Below are positions 49,970 to 59,386 of a DNA stretch of 64,000 bases, in pieces. The notes under the pieces are model-generated. The model had not been told where the DNA came from and searched no databases. It saw nothing but the letters and a program-made list of their open reading frames with translations. The stretch comes from Glutamicibacter mishrai (GTDB lineage Bacteria; Actinomycetota; Actinomycetes; Actinomycetales; Micrococcaceae), in the NCBI RefSeq assembly GCF_012221945.1, contig NZ_CP032549.1:930001-994000 (forward strand), written 5' to 3'. Positions within the stretch are counted from its first letter, which is position 1. Every line of letters starts with the position of its first letter. A program made the position numbers and the translations under genes.

Positions 49970-51487
49970 ATGAGCTCAAACATCTCCGAACGCGCCACGG
50001 TTCTCAGCAAGCCGCGCCGTTGGGCGGCGTTGGCTGTTCTCATCTTCCCGGTCCTGCTCATCTCCGTAGACAACACCGTTTTGTCCTTCGCAGTGCCCGC
50101 AATTACTTCCGCGCTCTCCCCCAGCGGCAACCAGCTGCTGTGGATCATCGACATCTACCCGCTCGTTCTCGCGGGCCTGCTGGTTCCCATGGGCTCCTTC
50201 GGCGACCGCATCGGGCGCCGCCGCCTGCTGCTGATCGGCGCCACGGGATTCGCCCTCGTCTCGGCAGTTGCCGCTTTCGCCACCGACGCCAACCAGCTGG
50301 TGGCAGCACGTGCGCTGCTGGGCATCTTCGGCGCCATGCTGATGCCGGCAACCCTGTCGCTGATCCGCACCATCTTCCCCGACGCCACCGAACGCCGCAC
50401 CGCCATCGCCGTCTGGGCGGCAGCCTTCTCCGGCGGCGCGGTCCTCGGCCCGATTGTCGGCGGACTGCTGCTGGAGCACTTCTGGTGGGGCTCGGTCTTC
50501 TTGATGGCCGTGCCTATGCTCTTGCCACTGCTCATCGGCGGGCTGATCCTGGTTCCCGAATCCAAGGACCCGAATCCGGGCCGCGTTGATCCGCTGTCCA
50601 TCGTGCTGATCATTTTCACCCTCTTGCCTTTCACCTATGCCATCAAGACCTTCGCTACCGCACCGTGGTTTGTCATTCTCGGTGCCGTGGCGGTGGCCGT
50701 GATCAGCGGTGTCGCCTTCGTGCAGCGCCAGCTGAAGCAGGAAACCCCGATGCTTGATGTGCGCCTGTTCAAGAACGCAGCATTCTCCGGCGCGCTGATG
50801 GTGAACCTGATCGGCGTATTCTCGCTGGTCGGCTTCATCTACTTCGTCTCCCAGCACCTGCAGCTGATTGCCGGGCTGAGCCCGATTGAAGCGGGGCTAT
50901 GGATGACGCCGGGCTTGGTGCTCACCATGCTTTTCGGATTGATCGCAGTGGGGCTCTCACGCCGCTTCGGATCACCGAACATCATGGCAGTGGGACTGGT
51001 CTTCTCCGCCATCGCCTACACCTTGGTCATGGTGGCAGGCGAAGGTTCCAACGCGGTTTTGCTCATGGTGGCTTTCGCGGTGCTGGGCACCGGGATCGGC
51101 ATGACCGAGACCTTGTCCAATGACATGACGCTGGCAGCCGTTCCCGCGTCGAAGGCCGGTGCCGCATCGGCTATCTCGGAAACGGCCTACGAGATCGGTT
51201 CGGTTCTGGGTGTTGCCGTGCTGGGCACCATCTTGAACTCCGTGTATTCCTCGCGACTGCTGGTGCCTGGTTCATTGAGCCAGGATCAGGCCGAGCTCGC
51301 TGGCGAAACCCTGGGCGGAGCGCATCAGGTGGCTTCTTCGCTGGGCGGCAGTGATGCCCAGTCGCTCATCGAGTCAGCCGCGCAGGCCTTCGATCACGGC
51401 GTATTACTTACTTCGAGCATCGCCGCCGCCCTGTCACTGGTGGCCGCAGTTCTCGTATTTCGCGTCATCAAACCGGCAATTCGGTGA
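49970..51487 (+). CDS. DHA2-family MFS drug efflux pump
   Basis: 505-residue pump with 14 hydrophobic helices. SVDNTVLSFAVPAITSAL in helix 1, PLVLAGLLVPMGSFGDRIGRRRLLLIG (motif A) and GALLGIFGAMLMPATLSL are close to SmvA/QacA-type methyl viologen and disinfectant pumps. I start it at ATG 49970, nine bases after AAGG; GTG 49961 is also in frame. Controlled by the TetR operator upstream. Confidence 0.93.
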   Translation: MSSNISERATVLSKPRRWAALAVLIFPVLLISVDNTVLSFAVPAITSALSPSGNQLLWIIDIYPLVLAGLLVPMGSFGDRIGRRRLLLIGATGFALVSAVAAFATDANQLVAARALLGIFGAMLMPATLSLIRTIFPDATERRTAIAVWAAAFSGGAVLGPIVGGLLLEHFWWGSVFLMAVPMLLPLLIGGLILVPESKDPNPGRVDPLSIVLIIFTLLPFTYAIKTFATAPWFVILGAVAVAVISGVAFVQRQLKQETPMLDVRLFKNAAFSGALMVNLIGVFSLVGFIYFVSQHLQLIAGLSPIEAGLWMTPGLVLTMLFGLIAVGLSRRFGSPNIMAVGLVFSAIAYTLVMVAGEGSNAVLLMVAFAVLGTGIGMTETLSNDMTLAAVPASKAGAASAISETAYEIGSVLGVAVLGTILNSVYSSRLLVPGSLSQDQAELAGETLGGAHQVASSLGGSDAQSLIESAAQAFDHGVLLTSSIAAALSLVAAVLVFRVIKPAIR

Positions 51488-51678
51488 ACTGCGCGAAGCA
51501 CTTACCCAAATTTTTGATTAATTGGGTCAAAGTTATTCAATTGTTGACGGCAAACACGTAGGCTTGGCATTGTAGTTCCAAAGTAATTCGCGAAGTACCC
51601 GTTAGAAGTTTGTGAATGTCGAACCACCTCGGTTGACGCGAGCCCCTTCTAGACGTGAAGTGAATGACTTGGCTGCTT

Positions 51679-51717
51679 CGCAAGTATTGTCATCCGCCAT
51701 GGATGCCAGCACTTGCG
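51679..51717 (+). promoter_or_regulatory. Structured leader of the cold-shock gene
   Basis: Nested hairpin: outer CGCAAGT / ACTTGCG, symmetric 5+5 internal loop, inner CATCC / GGATG with a 5-base loop. It ends 63 bases before the cold-shock ATG, so it is probably in the mRNA leader, where cold-shock genes often carry temperature-responsive structure. I see nothing else in 51488-51780. Confidence 0.4.
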
Positions 51718-51780
51718 TAGATTACAACCAAGCTCGCCAACACTATCGGCGAGAAACGTCTGAAAGGACCAAAAAGTAAT

Positions 51781-51984
51781 ATGGCAACCGGAATCGTAAA
51801 GTGGTTCAACGCTGAAAAGGGCTTCGGCTTCATCGCTCCAGACAGCGGAGACCCAGATGTCTTCGCTCACTTCACGGCCATTCAGACCCAGGGCTTCCGC
51901 ACCCTGGACGAAGGCCAGAAGGTTGAGTTTGAAGTTGTAGAGGGTCCAAAGGGTCTGCAGGCTGCAGACATCCGCGCTCTCTAA
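51781..51984 (+). CDS. cspA: Cold-shock protein
   Basis: 67-residue nucleic-acid-binding protein of the CspA family. It has RNP1 KGFGFI at residues 16-21 and RNP2 VFAHF near 29-33, plus the usual [12 protein letters not shown] start. It melts mRNA structure. An AAGGACC ribosome-binding site precedes the ATG, and a strong terminator follows. Confidence 0.96.
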   Translation: MATGIVKWFNAEKGFGFIAPDSGDPDVFAHFTAIQTQGFRTLDEGQKVEFEVVEGPKGLQAADIRAL

Positions 51985-52014
51985 AGAAGGTCTTTGGCTA
52001 ACGCCTGACTTTTC

Positions 52015-52052
52015 AAAAGATGGTCACCCGCACCGCGGGTGGCCATCTTTTT
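52015..52052 (+). terminator. Rho-independent terminator of the cold-shock gene
   Basis: Stem AAAAGATGG-CACCCGC with its complement (one mismatch), ACC loop and a T tract. It ends about 30 bases after the stop codon. Confidence 0.92.
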
Positions 52053-52107
52053 ATGTTCAGGAGGTCACGTCCGGAATACTTCGTTGCACACGCTGGTTAC
52101 ATTAAAC

Positions 52108-53100
52108 GTGAAGCTTTCTATTTTGGATCTTGCCCCGGTCGCTCCCGGGCAGACAATCTCCGACTCATTCAAGTCCTCCGTCCGTCTGGCCCAAGCTGCT
52201 GAGCGCCATGGCTACGAGCGTGTCTGGTACGCCGAGCACCACAACATGCCAACCATCGCCTCCAGCGCCACCTCGCTGGTCATCAGCCACGTAGCCCACC
52301 ACACGGAAACCATCCGCCTGGGCTCCGGCGGCGTCATGCTCCCGAACCATTCCCCGCTGGTGATTGCTGAGCAGTTCGGCACCTTGGCCTCCATCTACGG
52401 TGATCGCATTGACCTTGGATTGGGCCGCGCGCCGGGCACCGATATGACCACATTGCGCGCCTTGCGCCGTGAGCCTTCGGCCGCCGATTCCTTCCCTCAC
52501 GACGTGCTGGAATTGCAGGCCTACCTGGCTGGCGAATCCCGCGTGCCTACGGTCCAGGCGACCCCAGGTGCCGGAACCAACGTTCCGCTGTACATTCTGG
52601 GATCCTCGCTCTTCGGCGCGAAGCTCGCAGCCCAGTTCGGCCTGCCTTATTCTTTCGCCTCGCACTTCGCACCGGCCGCGCTGCATGAAGCGATCCGCGT
52701 CTACCGCGACGAGTTCACCCCATCGGACCAGCTCTCCGAGCCATACGTGATTGCCGGCGTGGGCGTCGCCGCGGCGGAAACCGCAGAGAAAGCCCACGAG
52801 GTTCTCAACGTGGCCAAGCGCCATCGCGTTGCCAGCTTCCTTGGCCGCAACGCCAAGAAGGAATTCACTGAAGCAGAAGTCGATATGCTCATGGATACTC
52901 CGCAGGCGGAGCAGATCCTGGACATGATGCGCTACACCGCGGTGGGCACCGGAGAGCAGGTTGCTGATTACCTGCAACACTTCGCCACTGCAGCCCAGGC
53001 GGATGAACTGATCACCATTCACTACCCCACCGAAGAACAAGATCGACTCGCTTCGGTCAAGATCACCGCTGAAGCCAGCGCACTGGTCTCAGCCAAGTAA
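52108..53100 (+). CDS. Luciferase-like (LLM) flavin-dependent oxidoreductase
   Basis: About 330 residues from GTG 52108 ([11 protein letters not shown]); a longer reading from 52039 runs back into the cold-shock terminator and is rejected. [33 protein letters not shown] and [41 protein letters not shown] are the MsnO8-type LLM signature. It uses FMNH2 or F420; the sequence fits the flavin type. No Shine-Dalgarno precedes the GTG. Substrate unknown. Confidence 0.9.
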   Translation: MKLSILDLAPVAPGQTISDSFKSSVRLAQAAERHGYERVWYAEHHNMPTIASSATSLVISHVAHHTETIRLGSGGVMLPNHSPLVIAEQFGTLASIYGDRIDLGLGRAPGTDMTTLRALRREPSAADSFPHDVLELQAYLAGESRVPTVQATPGAGTNVPLYILGSSLFGAKLAAQFGLPYSFASHFAPAALHEAIRVYRDEFTPSDQLSEPYVIAGVGVAAAETAEKAHEVLNVAKRHRVASFLGRNAKKEFTEAEVDMLMDTPQAEQILDMMRYTAVGTGEQVADYLQHFATAAQADELITIHYPTEEQDRLASVKITAEASALVSAK

Positions 53101-53115
53101 GCCCTTAAAGCAGTT

Positions 53116-53142
53116 TGGTCCCGGCACATAGTGCCGGGACCA
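53116..53142. terminator. Bidirectional hairpin terminator
   Basis: Perfect 12-base-pair stem TGGTCCCGGCAC / GTGCCGGGACCA with an ATA loop. It separates the convergent LLM oxidoreductase and MFS genes; a short T run follows on the plus side. Confidence 0.88.
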
Positions 53143-53154
53143 CCTGTTTTAACG

Positions 53155-54537
53155 CTAGTTCTTGGTTCGCTGGGAGACGACAGCCCACAACCCGAGGACG
53201 GCAGCCAAAACCGAGCAGCAGATAGCAAAGACCAGGATGCTGATCTCTTGGCCGAAGACTCCAACGGCCCAGCCCAAGGCGATCACGGGAACCGCGCTGC
53301 CCAGGTAGGTCACCAGATAGATGGTGGATACGGTCTGAGCGTGCTGTCGGTCGCTGACGGCAGCCACTGCAGTGGCGAAGGCGGTCCGGAAGCTCATGCC
53401 CTGGCCCAGTCCAAGAAGCACCATGGCCAGCAAAGCCAGGACCAGCAGCTTCTGTTCGGCGGCTACCGCCAGAAGCACGGTCGATACCGCCATGAGCCCC
53501 AGTCCTACCGGCAAGAGCTTCGCGCCGCCACGCACTACCACCTGCGACAGCGCGGAGATTCCCAGCGGCAGGCCGGCAATCAGTCCGATGATCCATGGGG
53601 CATCCAGGTCGAAGGCCTGGGCAAAGTATCCCGGGGCCAGGGAGAGCACGAATCCGAAGATGGCGAAGCTCAAGAAGCCCACCAAGGCGGCCAGCCAGAA
53701 CTGCGAACGAGCAGTGCTCGGGATGCCCAAGCGTCGTGGGGCCAGGGCCTTGCCGCGCTGGCCGCGTTCTGCCATGGCGATCGCCGGCCGGGCCTGAAGG
53801 GTAGTCAGCGGAATCATCACCAAGACCAGCAGCACGGCCTGCAGCATGAAGACGGTACTGCGTCCGCCGGGCAGGTTGGCCAGCAGGCCGCCCAATACCG
53901 GGCCGAAAGCCACGCCGCCGGAGGAAGCCAGGAGCGTGAATCGCGAGGCCCACTCTGGTTTAGAAGGTAGCAGCTCGCGCAGTGCCGCGGCGCTGGCACC
54001 GGTTGCCAGTGCCACACCGGTTCCCTGGAGCCCGCGGCCCAGGCACAGCTCAAGAAGATTGGAGGCAGAACCGAAGACGAAGGTGCCGGCCAAGGAGACG
54101 AGCACTGCGATCACGAGGGCGGCTCGGCGGCCGATGTGATCGGACCAGTGGCCCACGGTGCACAAGAAGAACATCAGCGAGCACACGTAGCTGGCGAAGG
54201 CGATGGTCGTTCCCATCGCGCCAAGCTTCAGTTCTGCTTGCAAGGCCGGGTACAGCGGGGTGGCGAGGTTGGCGCCAACCAACAGCAGGAAGCTCACCGC
54301 TACGGTGATGACCAGTCGTGTGGTCAATCCCGGATTCCAGGAGAGGGCGCGGTGCTGCATGGGCTGCATGCGCAGTTCACTGATGACAGACACGTTCACT
54401 CCCGGTTTCAAAGTAGCTGAGGCCTTGGTGTCCAGGATCGCCCTGAAAAGTTTTTTACCGGTGGGGCCACTCGCTGCCCCACCGGTGAGTTGAGCGTTCT
54501 GCTTGAGTTTGTCTACTGCAACAGATCGTTCTTTCAC
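53155..54537 (-). CDS. MFS transporter
   Basis: 460-residue transporter. GTG 54537 is the start because AGGAGG lies exactly 7 bases before it; a frame open to 54555 is weaker. An unusual polar N-terminus of about 70 residues precedes 12 hydrophobic helices. VGHWSDHIGRRAALVIAVL is motif A, and NLATPLYPALQAELKLG places it with the DHA1/sugar-efflux MFS branch. Divergent from the Lrp gene by 100 bases, so that regulator may control it. Confidence 0.88.
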   Translation of the reverse strand: MKERSVAVDKLKQNAQLTGGAASGPTGKKLFRAILDTKASATLKPGVNVSVISELRMQPMQHRALSWNPGLTTRLVITVAVSFLLLVGANLATPLYPALQAELKLGAMGTTIAFASYVCSLMFFLCTVGHWSDHIGRRAALVIAVLVSLAGTFVFGSASNLLELCLGRGLQGTGVALATGASAAALRELLPSKPEWASRFTLLASSGGVAFGPVLGGLLANLPGGRSTVFMLQAVLLVLVMIPLTTLQARPAIAMAERGQRGKALAPRRLGIPSTARSQFWLAALVGFLSFAIFGFVLSLAPGYFAQAFDLDAPWIIGLIAGLPLGISALSQVVVRGGAKLLPVGLGLMAVSTVLLAVAAEQKLLVLALLAMVLLGLGQGMSFRTAFATAVAAVSDRQHAQTVSTIYLVTYLGSAVPVIALGWAVGVFGQEISILVFAICCSVLAAVLGLWAVVSQRTKN

Positions 54538-54637
54538 TAATATCCCTCCTTCCAAAGCAAGCCGGGTGATTTCTTGTTAGGATTTGAGCAGTTTGGTCAA
54601 AATACTGGCCTTCGAGAGCACCTGGAGTGAGCATATA

Positions 54638-55111
54638 GTGCGATTAGACGACGTAGACCTCAAAGTACTGCTCGCCCTCATCAAGGATCCGCGCATCCAG
54701 ATCTCTGAGCTGGCTGATGAAGTCGGCATTGCCCGCAACACGGCACAGTCCCGGCTGCGCCGACTGCAGCGGTCGGAGATCCTGCGTGATGGCGGCCGCG
54801 ATATCGACCTCGGCAAGCTGGGCTACGACGTGCTCGCCTTTGTCACCTTGGAAGTCAATCACCGGGATCTCGATACCGTGATCACCGCGCTGCGGCAGAT
54901 CCCCAACGTCCTAGAAATCCATGAGACCTCCGGACGCGGAGATGTCTGGGTCCGGCTGATTGCCACCGACACCCACCAGTTGCAGTCCGCACTGCGTCAG
55001 ATCTTGCGCATCAAGGGCGTCACTCGTTCGGAAACGACCTTCGCGTTGCACACACATTTGGCCTACCGTGCCTCTCCTCTGCTGGAGCACTATTCCGAAC
55101 ACGATCATTAA
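54638..55111 (+). CDS. Lrp/AsnC-family regulator
   Basis: 157 residues from GTG 54638 (MRLDDVDLKVLLALIKDPR), about ten bases after GGAG; an earlier in-frame start at 54584 adds residues without HTH character. The winged helix is ISELADEVGIARNTAQSRLRRLQRSEIL near residues 21-48 and the RAM ligand-binding domain follows. It is divergent from an MFS pump, a common arrangement for amino-acid export control. Confidence 0.92.
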   Translation: MRLDDVDLKVLLALIKDPRIQISELADEVGIARNTAQSRLRRLQRSEILRDGGRDIDLGKLGYDVLAFVTLEVNHRDLDTVITALRQIPNVLEIHETSGRGDVWVRLIATDTHQLQSALRQILRIKGVTRSETTFALHTHLAYRASPLLEHYSEHDH

Positions 55112-55248
55112 TAAGTCATTCACTTTCTGCCCAATAAAACAAGACTTTCGTTTAGAGTTTTACGGTCCTACGCTGGTGCTACGAGAAGTCACGAGGAGAA
55201 TCCCCCGACTTCGACGGCGGATCCCTCGTATCAGCGAAGGAGTACGTC

Positions 55249-55509
55249 ATGAGCAGAGATTTTGAACCGACAGAGTTCGCTCCGGAATTCGGCAACGACA
55301 TTTATGAGCCGGATGACGGCCGTGATTCCCAAGCGTATGAAGGCTCCAGTGACATGCCCGAGACCATGCGCAACAACGACCCGCTAGCCAAGCGCCAGTA
55401 TCTCTACGATGACGATCTGGAAACCGAAGAAGACCTCGATAATGAATTCCGCAGCGATGATTCAGAAGACGAGGAAGAAGACCTGTACGACCCGGAAGAT
55501 GAAGACTAA
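55249..55509 (+). CDS. 86-residue strongly acidic protein
   Basis: ATG 55249 follows AAGGAG. The product is extremely acidic, with PEFGNDIYEPDDGRD and a C-terminal run of Asp/Glu (SEDEEEDLYDPEDED). No Cys, no membrane helix. It is probably disordered. No family recognised. It lies between the Lrp and LysR genes on the same strand. Confidence 0.7.
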   Translation: MSRDFEPTEFAPEFGNDIYEPDDGRDSQAYEGSSDMPETMRNNDPLAKRQYLYDDDLETEEDLDNEFRSDDSEDEEEDLYDPEDED

Positions 55510-55555
55510 TCTCCCGGCTAAGCAAAACTTGGGCTAAAGGCCATAGACTTTAGAA

Positions 55556-56461
55556 GTGATTAATCCAGTTCATCTGCGCACCCTGCTCGAAGTAGTGGCG
55601 CATCGCTCCTTTGCCACGGCCGCAACCCGCCTAGGCTACACGGCCAGTGCTGTATCCCAGCAGATGACAGCACTGGAACGAAGCACCGGGACCACGCTCT
55701 TCGTCCGCGGCGCCCGCTCGATCACCCCCACCCCGGGAGCCCTGCGCATGGTGCGCCACGCCAAGCGCGTGCTCACCGACCTCGACGCGCTCATGGCCGA
55801 CGTCGCCACCATCTCCACCGACGCCACAGACCTCGAAGAAATCAAGCTGGGCATTTTCCCCTCGCTGGCAACCTACGCCTTGCCGCAAATTCTCAAAGCC
55901 TCGGATTGGGCATCCTTGGGCATCAACCTCAGGTTATGGATCGGCGAGCCCCAGCAGACCGTCGCCGGTCTCGGCACCGGTGGCGACCTTGATCTGGCAC
56001 TGATCTTCCAGGTAGGACCCGGCGGACTGTCCTGGCCGGCCTCATTGGAACGCACCTGGCTGGGCGATGACCAATTCCGCGTGGTGATCCCGGCTTCATG
56101 GCCGATTGCCGATGATTCCCAGCTCACCGTGGACCAGCTGGCCGAGTGGCCATGGATCTTCCACCACCCCGGAACCTCGGATGCAACACTGATTTCCAGG
56201 CTGTTCTCCTCGTACAACATCCACCCCCAAGTGGCTGCCTACTGCGACGACTTCAACGCCTCGCTGAGCTTGGTCTCCTCCGGGCTGGGCGCAGCCCTCG
56301 TCCCCGATCTGGCCATGGCCAACGCACCCGAGGGCCTGCGCATTGTCGATGCCCCGGAAATCCGCCTGGCACGTTCCATTTTTGCGTTGAAGCCGGAGAA
56401 CTCGAAGAAGCCGAAGGTCGCCCTGGTGCTCGACCGACTGGCCCAGATCCTGGCCCAGTAG
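55556..56461 (+). CDS. LysR-family regulator
   Basis: 301 residues from GTG 55556. The N-terminal winged helix is SFATAATRLGYTASAVSQQMTALERSTGTTLFVRGARSITPTPGAL, a standard LysR domain, followed by a periplasmic-binding-protein-like effector domain. Upstream of the 3-hydroxyisobutyryl-CoA hydrolase-like gene, which it may regulate. Confidence 0.92.
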   Translation: MINPVHLRTLLEVVAHRSFATAATRLGYTASAVSQQMTALERSTGTTLFVRGARSITPTPGALRMVRHAKRVLTDLDALMADVATISTDATDLEEIKLGIFPSLATYALPQILKASDWASLGINLRLWIGEPQQTVAGLGTGGDLDLALIFQVGPGGLSWPASLERTWLGDDQFRVVIPASWPIADDSQLTVDQLAEWPWIFHHPGTSDATLISRLFSSYNIHPQVAAYCDDFNASLSLVSSGLGAALVPDLAMANAPEGLRIVDAPEIRLARSIFALKPENSKKPKVALVLDRLAQILAQ

Positions 56462-56478
56462 ACCCGAATCCTTTCCGC

Positions 56479-56497
56479 CAGGCACTAAAAGTGCCTG
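56479..56497. promoter_or_regulatory. Hairpin/operator with CAGGCACT arms
   Basis: CAGGCACT-AAA-AGTGCCTG, a perfect 8-base-pair palindrome 22 bases before the GTG of the hydrolase gene. No T tract follows, so it is not a typical terminator. The same arms occur at 10631-10656. Confidence 0.45.
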
Positions 56498-56518
56498 AAC
56501 ATCATTGAGGAGCCTTTC

Positions 56519-57583
56519 GTGGAACGCTCAAGCGCGCCCGCCGATCCGGCAACAAATATCGTTTCCCGCGTTTATGGCCCCATCGGCCACATTGAGCTGG
56601 ACCGGCCATCAAAGCTCAACGCGCTGACCTTGGGGATGCTCACGGAACTGACCCGCGTGCTCAGCGCCTGGGCCGAGGATTCCTCGATTTCGCTGGTCCT
56701 GCTGACCGGCCGAGGCGAGCGGGCCTTCTGCGCTGGCGGAGACATCGCCGATTTCCATCGCGCAGTCACCACCGGAAAGCACCAGGAATTCCTCGACCTC
56801 CTGTCGCTGGAATTCGACCTGGACTACCTGATCTCCACCTATCCCAAGCCGTTGATCAGCTTGGCCCATGGCATCACCATGGGCGGCGGGGTGGGACTGG
56901 CATCCCACGCGCCGGTGCGCCTGGTAACCCAAAGTGCCACCATGGGCATGCCAGAAGCAAAGATCGGCTACACCCCCGATGTGGGCGGAAGCCACCTGCT
57001 GGCCAACGCTCCGGGGCATTTCGGCGAATACTTCGCCATGAGCGCCGCCTCGTTCAAGGGAGCTGACGCGGTCTATCTCGGATTCGCGGACGTGGTGGTC
57101 ACCGATTCCTTCGCACAAAACATCCTCGACGAACTCGATGAATTCGTGGGATTATCCGCAGGTGAAATCATCTCTGCCATTGAAGTGCTGCATGGCGCAC
57201 AGGAATCCTATGCCCTGGAACTGAGCCAGGGATGGGTGGATCATGCATTCAGTGCCGATACCCCTTCCCAGGTCCTCGAACGCCTCGAGCAGATGGTGCA
57301 CCCCGCAGCCAGGCAAGCCGCCGAAACACTGTTGGCCAACTCGCCGTCCAGTGTCAGCTCCGCGTTCTACACGGTGCGCAAAGCACGCGCCGAACAGGAC
57401 CTGCGTTCAGCCTTGGACCGCGAGCTGCGCATGGCAGGCTACCTGATGCACCAACCGGATCTGGCCGAAGGCATCCGCGCCCAGGTGATCGACAAAGACC
57501 GCAACCCGCGGTGGTCACCAGCGCTCATGAGCGGTGTAGACCAGTACGCGTTGCGGTCCTTGGCCGAGGGTTCCCAGCTTTAG
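56519..57583 (+). CDS. 3-hydroxyisobutyryl-CoA hydrolase-like crotonase-family enzyme
   Basis: 354 residues from GTG 56519, preceded by AGGAG. The crotonase fold shows RPSKLNALTLGM, GERAFCAGGDIADFH with the oxyanion Gly-Gly, and HGITMGGGVGLASHAPVRL followed by MPEAKIGYTPDVGGSHLLA with the Glu and Asp that mark HIBCH. Length and the C-terminal DRNPRWSPAL (HIBCH D-K/R-P-x-W motif) agree. It should hydrolyse 3-hydroxyisobutyryl-CoA in valine breakdown. Its TAG overlaps the next gene's stop on the other strand. Confidence 0.9.
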   Translation: MERSSAPADPATNIVSRVYGPIGHIELDRPSKLNALTLGMLTELTRVLSAWAEDSSISLVLLTGRGERAFCAGGDIADFHRAVTTGKHQEFLDLLSLEFDLDYLISTYPKPLISLAHGITMGGGVGLASHAPVRLVTQSATMGMPEAKIGYTPDVGGSHLLANAPGHFGEYFAMSAASFKGADAVYLGFADVVVTDSFAQNILDELDEFVGLSAGEIISAIEVLHGAQESYALELSQGWVDHAFSADTPSQVLERLEQMVHPAARQAAETLLANSPSSVSSAFYTVRKARAEQDLRSALDRELRMAGYLMHQPDLAEGIRAQVIDKDRNPRWSPALMSGVDQYALRSLAEGSQL

Positions 57584-59346
57584 TTCTCGGCCCCTGGCCT
57601 GCCTTCTGGGCGGGTGACATCTGAATGCACCGGACGGACTTTGGCCGAGTCCCTGGGTTCGATGCGCGGTGCGCTGACAGCATCCTGCGGCTCGCGCACC
57701 AGGGCTGGCTCAATGCCGACGCCCAATGGTTCTTCAAAGTGCAACGGCGCATGCTCGCCGAAGTGGTCCGCATCGGCTTCGTCCCAGTCCTCTTTCCAGG
57801 ACCCTGGAGCATCATCCAATAATTCGCCGGGACGCAGCCAGTGGAACAGCGAAGCATAAGACCGGGTGGACTGCAGATTCACCCGGCGGCGGAGCATGCG
57901 CGTGTTCAGCTGCGTCGGGCTGGTCAGGCCCATGGATGCCATGATCTGGGCCGATTCGGTGACCGTCAGCCGGTGGTAGTTGTAGACGCGGTGTCCCTTG
58001 TCCTCCACGTCCAGGGCCCGCATAAGGCGCTTGTTCTGGGTAGCCACACCGACAGGGCAATGATTGGTATGGCACTGCTGCGCCTGGATGCACCCGGTGG
58101 CCATCATCATGGAGCGGGCCGAGAAGGTGAAGTCCGCACCTTGGATCAGCCGCTTGATGATGTCCGAGCCGCTGGCGATCTTGCCGGCAGCGGCCAACCG
58201 GATTTCATCGCGCAGCCCGGCCCCGACCAGGGTATTGTGCACCAGCATCAGCCCCTCGGTCAGCGGGGCACCCACATGGTCCTCGTACTCCAGCGGTGCC
58301 GCGCCGGTGCCGCCTTCTGCGCCATCCACGGTAATGAAGTCGACAACAATACCGGTCTCCAGCATGCCCTTGCAGATGGCCATGACGTCGGTGCGCGAGC
58401 CAACACAGAATTTGATGCCCACGGGCTTGCCGCCACTGAGCTCGCGAAGGCGTGCGACAAAGTGCATCAGCTCGCGCGGGGTGGAGAACTCCGCATGGCT
58501 GGCCGGCGAGATGCAGTCTTCCCCCATCGGCACTTCACGGGCCTCGGCGATTTCCGCGGTGACCTTGGCCGCTGGCAGTACGCCGCCCAGCCCAGGCTTG
58601 GCACCCTGGGAGAGCTTGATCGTGATGCCCTTGACGTTCTTGTGCTTGGCCTTGGCCGCGAAGGTCTCCGGGTTGAACCGGCCTTCCGGGGTACGGCAGC
58701 CGAAGTAGCCTGAACCGATCTCCCAGAACAGGTCCGCCCCGTATTCCAGATGATATTTCGTCAGCCCGCCTTCACCGGTTTCGTGGACGAATTCGCCCAT
58801 CTCCGCGCCCTTGTTCATCGCCAGGACGGCATTGGCCGAGAGCGCGCCAAAGCTCATGGACGAGACATTCATCAGTGAAATCTCATAGGGCTGGGTGCAC
58901 TGGCTGGAACCGACCTTCACCCGGAATTGGCTGGTGGGCGGTGCCACCGGGGCCACCGATTGCAAAAGGTATTCGTGGCCGATGGCGTTCACATCGCGCT
59001 CGGTGCCAAAGGCCTTGTGGCTGTCGGCGCCCTTGGCCCGTGCGTACACCAGGGAACGGGTGTCCCGGTCAAAGGGCTTGCCGTCGGTGTTCCGCTCGAT
59101 GAAGTACTGCTGGATTTCCGGGCGGATGAACTCGAAAAGGTAACGGGCATGCCCGACAATCGGGAAGTTGCGCAGGATCGCATGCTTTTTCTGCAGGAGG
59201 TCACGGACCCCGAGCAGTACCAGCAGTCCGGTCAATGCCACCAGGATCCACCAGACCCAGCCGCCAGAAGTGCTGGCCAGGATCGCGGTGACGACAAAAC
59301 CGGTGGCGAGGACGCCGAGGAACAGGAGAACCACTATTCGCATCAT
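57580..59346 (-). CDS. FMN-binding glutamate-synthase-family protein
   Basis: 588 residues with one or two N-terminal hydrophobic helices, then the GltB-type FMN barrel: MSFGALSANAVLAMNKGAEMG, GYFGCRT, KLSQGAKPGLGGVLPAAKVT, FITVDGAEGGTGAAPLEY, and the CIQAQQCHTNHCPVGVATQ cysteines for a [3Fe-4S] cluster. It lacks the amidotransferase and FAD subunit parts, so it is the stand-alone, membrane-attached type whose reaction is not well established. Confidence 0.92.
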   Translation of the reverse strand: MMRIVVLLFLGVLATGFVVTAILASTSGGWVWWILVALTGLLVLLGVRDLLQKKHAILRNFPIVGHARYLFEFIRPEIQQYFIERNTDGKPFDRDTRSLVYARAKGADSHKAFGTERDVNAIGHEYLLQSVAPVAPPTSQFRVKVGSSQCTQPYEISLMNVSSMSFGALSANAVLAMNKGAEMGEFVHETGEGGLTKYHLEYGADLFWEIGSGYFGCRTPEGRFNPETFAAKAKHKNVKGITIKLSQGAKPGLGGVLPAAKVTAEIAEAREVPMGEDCISPASHAEFSTPRELMHFVARLRELSGGKPVGIKFCVGSRTDVMAICKGMLETGIVVDFITVDGAEGGTGAAPLEYEDHVGAPLTEGLMLVHNTLVGAGLRDEIRLAAAGKIASGSDIIKRLIQGADFTFSARSMMMATGCIQAQQCHTNHCPVGVATQNKRLMRALDVEDKGHRVYNYHRLTVTESAQIMASMGLTSPTQLNTRMLRRRVNLQSTRSYASLFHWLRPGELLDDAPGSWKEDWDEADADHFGEHAPLHFEEPLGVGIEPALVREPQDAVSAPRIEPRDSAKVRPVHSDVTRPEGRPGAEN

Positions 59347-59386
59347 GATGCCGAGCCTAGTAGCTCAGCGCCGGCTTGTCAGGCAT

